From: JAWPMT01 sp965601475
Lineage (GTDB): Bacteria > Bacteroidota > Bacteroidia > Cytophagales > Cyclobacteriaceae
Assembly (NCBI GenBank): GCA_965601475.1
Contig: OZ271832.1
Coordinates: 4,898,001-4,962,000, forward strand
DNA length: 64,000 nt
Reading direction: 5' to 3'
The notes under the pieces are model-generated. The model saw nothing but the letters and a program-made list of their open reading frames with translations, did no database searches and had not been told where the DNA came from. Below are positions 63,123-64,000 of this stretch, in pieces; the first letter of the stretch is position 1, and each line of letters starts with the position of its first letter. The position numbers and the translations under genes were made by a program.

Positions 63123-63147
63123 TTTTTGGATTTGTACTACTACGCTG

Positions 63148-63179
63148 GGGTATTGCCGCAAGGTGATACCCTTTTTTTT
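63148..63179 (+). terminator. Intrinsic terminator with GNRA-type tetraloop
   Basis: A 10-bp stem (63148-63157 and 63162-63171, including two G-T pairs), a GCAA loop and eight T residues, 26 bases after the FtsX-like permease stop. Confidence 0.9.
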
Positions 63180-63204
63180 GTTCACATATTAGTTTATTTG
63201 GGCT

Positions 63205-63423
63205 ATGGATCTGATTTGGCTTTATGTGATTATTGGTGTTGTTTTTTTGGTCCAGATTGGGCTTTTCTTCGTCGGTCGGAGAATTAGAAAGCGTGAGCGG
63301 GAAAATGATGTACTGCTCAAGTACGATATCAAGTCCCGTAAGGAAGCGTGGGACCTGATGGCCGATCCGGATATTCCGGACGAAGACAGGAAGCGCATTG
63401 AAGCGATCTACAATCAGGAGTAA
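63205..63423 (+). CDS. Small membrane protein
   Basis: 72 residues: one N-terminal helix (about 4-24, IWLYVIIGVVFLVQIGLFFVG), then a basic/acidic tail with a conserved-looking EAWDLMADPDIPDEDRK segment. No family recognised. It begins 25 bases after the terminator, so it needs its own start signal. Charged tail inside the cell is likely. Confidence 0.5.
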   Translation: MDLIWLYVIIGVVFLVQIGLFFVGRRIRKRERENDVLLKYDIKSRKEAWDLMADPDIPDEDRKRIEAIYNQE

Positions 63424-63501
63424 TGTGCCGGATAACTTGAAAAAACAAATAATTCTTCCCAGCTTTCGACTTAATTCAACCGACCGAAACTTTTTGATCG
63501 C

Positions 63502-64000
63502 ATGTCATTCGCATTTGAGGAAATAGAGGAGCAGGGCATACAGGCACTGCAACTGAAGCGAAATGGAGAAGTGTTGATGGAAATACTTCCAGCACATGGA
63601 GCTACCTTGAACCAGCTGAAACTTGAGCTCTCAGGCAACCTGGTAAGTGTTATTGAAGGGTATGCATCTTATGAGGAAGTTCCGAATTTTCCCGGTAGCA
63701 GGAGTGGAATTCTGTTCCCGTTCCCCAATCGTCTTAAGCAGGGGAAATACAAGTATGAAGGAATAGAGTATCAATTCCCAACGGAGGAAAAGCACAACGG
63801 CAATGCCATCCATGGCCTGGTCAGGAAGCAGCCATTTAAGCTGGAAGGTTATGAAGCGCACGATACTGGCGGCAAGGTCAAGCTGGCCTACTACAGCTCC
63901 GGAGATTTGCCCTACTATCCATTCCCTTTTGGTCTTTATATCGAATTTGAGTACCACAACAACCAGTTGACGACGAAGTTCTCCGTTGAAAACAGGGGCA
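63502..64000 (+). CDS. Aldose 1-epimerase family protein, 3' truncated
   Basis: The frame is open from the ATG at 63502 to the window end, 166 codons. The start MSFAFEEIEEQ is followed by PAHGATLNQLKL, SGILFPFPNR and NAIHGLVRKQPF, the usual blocks for galactose mutarotase-type enzymes, which interconvert alpha and beta sugar anomers. The catalytic Glu near the C-terminus lies outside the window. It fits the carbohydrate theme of the region. Confidence 0.85.
   Translation, partial: MSFAFEEIEEQGIQALQLKRNGEVLMEILPAHGATLNQLKLELSGNLVSVIEGYASYEEVPNFPGSRSGILFPFPNRLKQGKYKYEGIEYQFPTEEKHNGNAIHGLVRKQPFKLEGYEAHDTGGKVKLAYYSSGDLPYYPFPFGLYIEFEYHNNQLTTKFSVENRG

Overview
This window is chromosomal DNA from a member of the Bacteroidota, most likely a marine Cytophagales-type bacterium. 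The signs are a type IX secretion (T9SS) C-terminal sorting domain on a giant laminarinase-like protein, TonB and ExbD proteins, several FtsX-type permeases of the kind common in Cytophagales, tandem DUF3857/transglutaminase-like proteins, and promoter-like sites matching the Bacteroidota TTTG/TAnnTTTG consensus with few obvious Shine-Dalgarno sequences. I saw no rRNA, tRNA, CRISPR array, insertion sequence or phage module. Both window edges cut genes: a rhodanese-like gene on the left and an aldose 1-epimerase on the right.

Layout. 1-2524 (+): two rhodanese-like proteins lacking the catalytic cysteine, then DUF4174, a calcineurin-like phosphatase and DUF427. 2527-4908 (-): FtsX-like permease. 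5182-8975 (+): DoxX, a Tat-type Gfo/Idh/MocA oxidoreductase, a tandem universal stress protein and a PPK2 polyphosphate kinase. 9102-20441: a carbohydrate block with a sugar porter, a lipoprotein glycoside hydrolase, a TPR sensor kinase and, convergent, a 2000-residue secreted GH16 enzyme with CBM6, four large repeats, choice-of-anchor-D domains, an acidic beta-helix and a T9SS tail. Two matched 19-bp palindromes and a large hairpin lie upstream of the GH16 gene. 20737-30250: DEAD-box helicase with a probable long 5' leader, an active/inactive transglutaminase-like pair, HtpX-like protease, two ExbD proteins, ECF sigma factor, small membrane protein and TonB. 30445-37080: efflux operon whose TolC-like protein carries an extra N-terminal solute-binding domain, followed by adaptor and RND pump. 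37821-39854: GlgX-type debranching enzyme. 39975-45015: five-gene LolA-like / two permeases / ATPase / outer-membrane barrel operon. 45054-46625: minimal membrane-anchored winged-helix regulator, divergent four-helix membrane protein, YceI. 46728-50223 (-): EF-hand protein, a 38-codon overlapping ORF, a CHAP-like cysteine hydrolase and a 750-residue protein of no recognised family. 50524-56508: zincin, citrate synthase, SPFH protein, PEP carboxylase. 56584-64000: hybrid sensor kinase, SGNH hydrolase, lipoprotein, second FtsX permease, small membrane protein, aldose epimerase.

How the parts fit. Carbohydrate use recurs: beta-glucan cleavage outside the cell (GH16, lipoprotein GH), uptake (sugar porter), oxidation or epimerisation (Gfo/Idh/MocA, aldose epimerase), reserve glucan turnover (GlgX) and central carbon (citrate synthase, PEP carboxylase). 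Envelope traffic is the second theme: efflux, a LolA/ABC/barrel export system, ExbD/TonB and orphan FtsX permeases. The best candidates for undescribed biology are the LolA-ABC-barrel operon, the solute-binding/TolC fusion, the EF-hand/CHAP/750-residue operon and the paired palindromes before the GH16 gene. All functional statements rest on reading motifs by eye; no database search was run.
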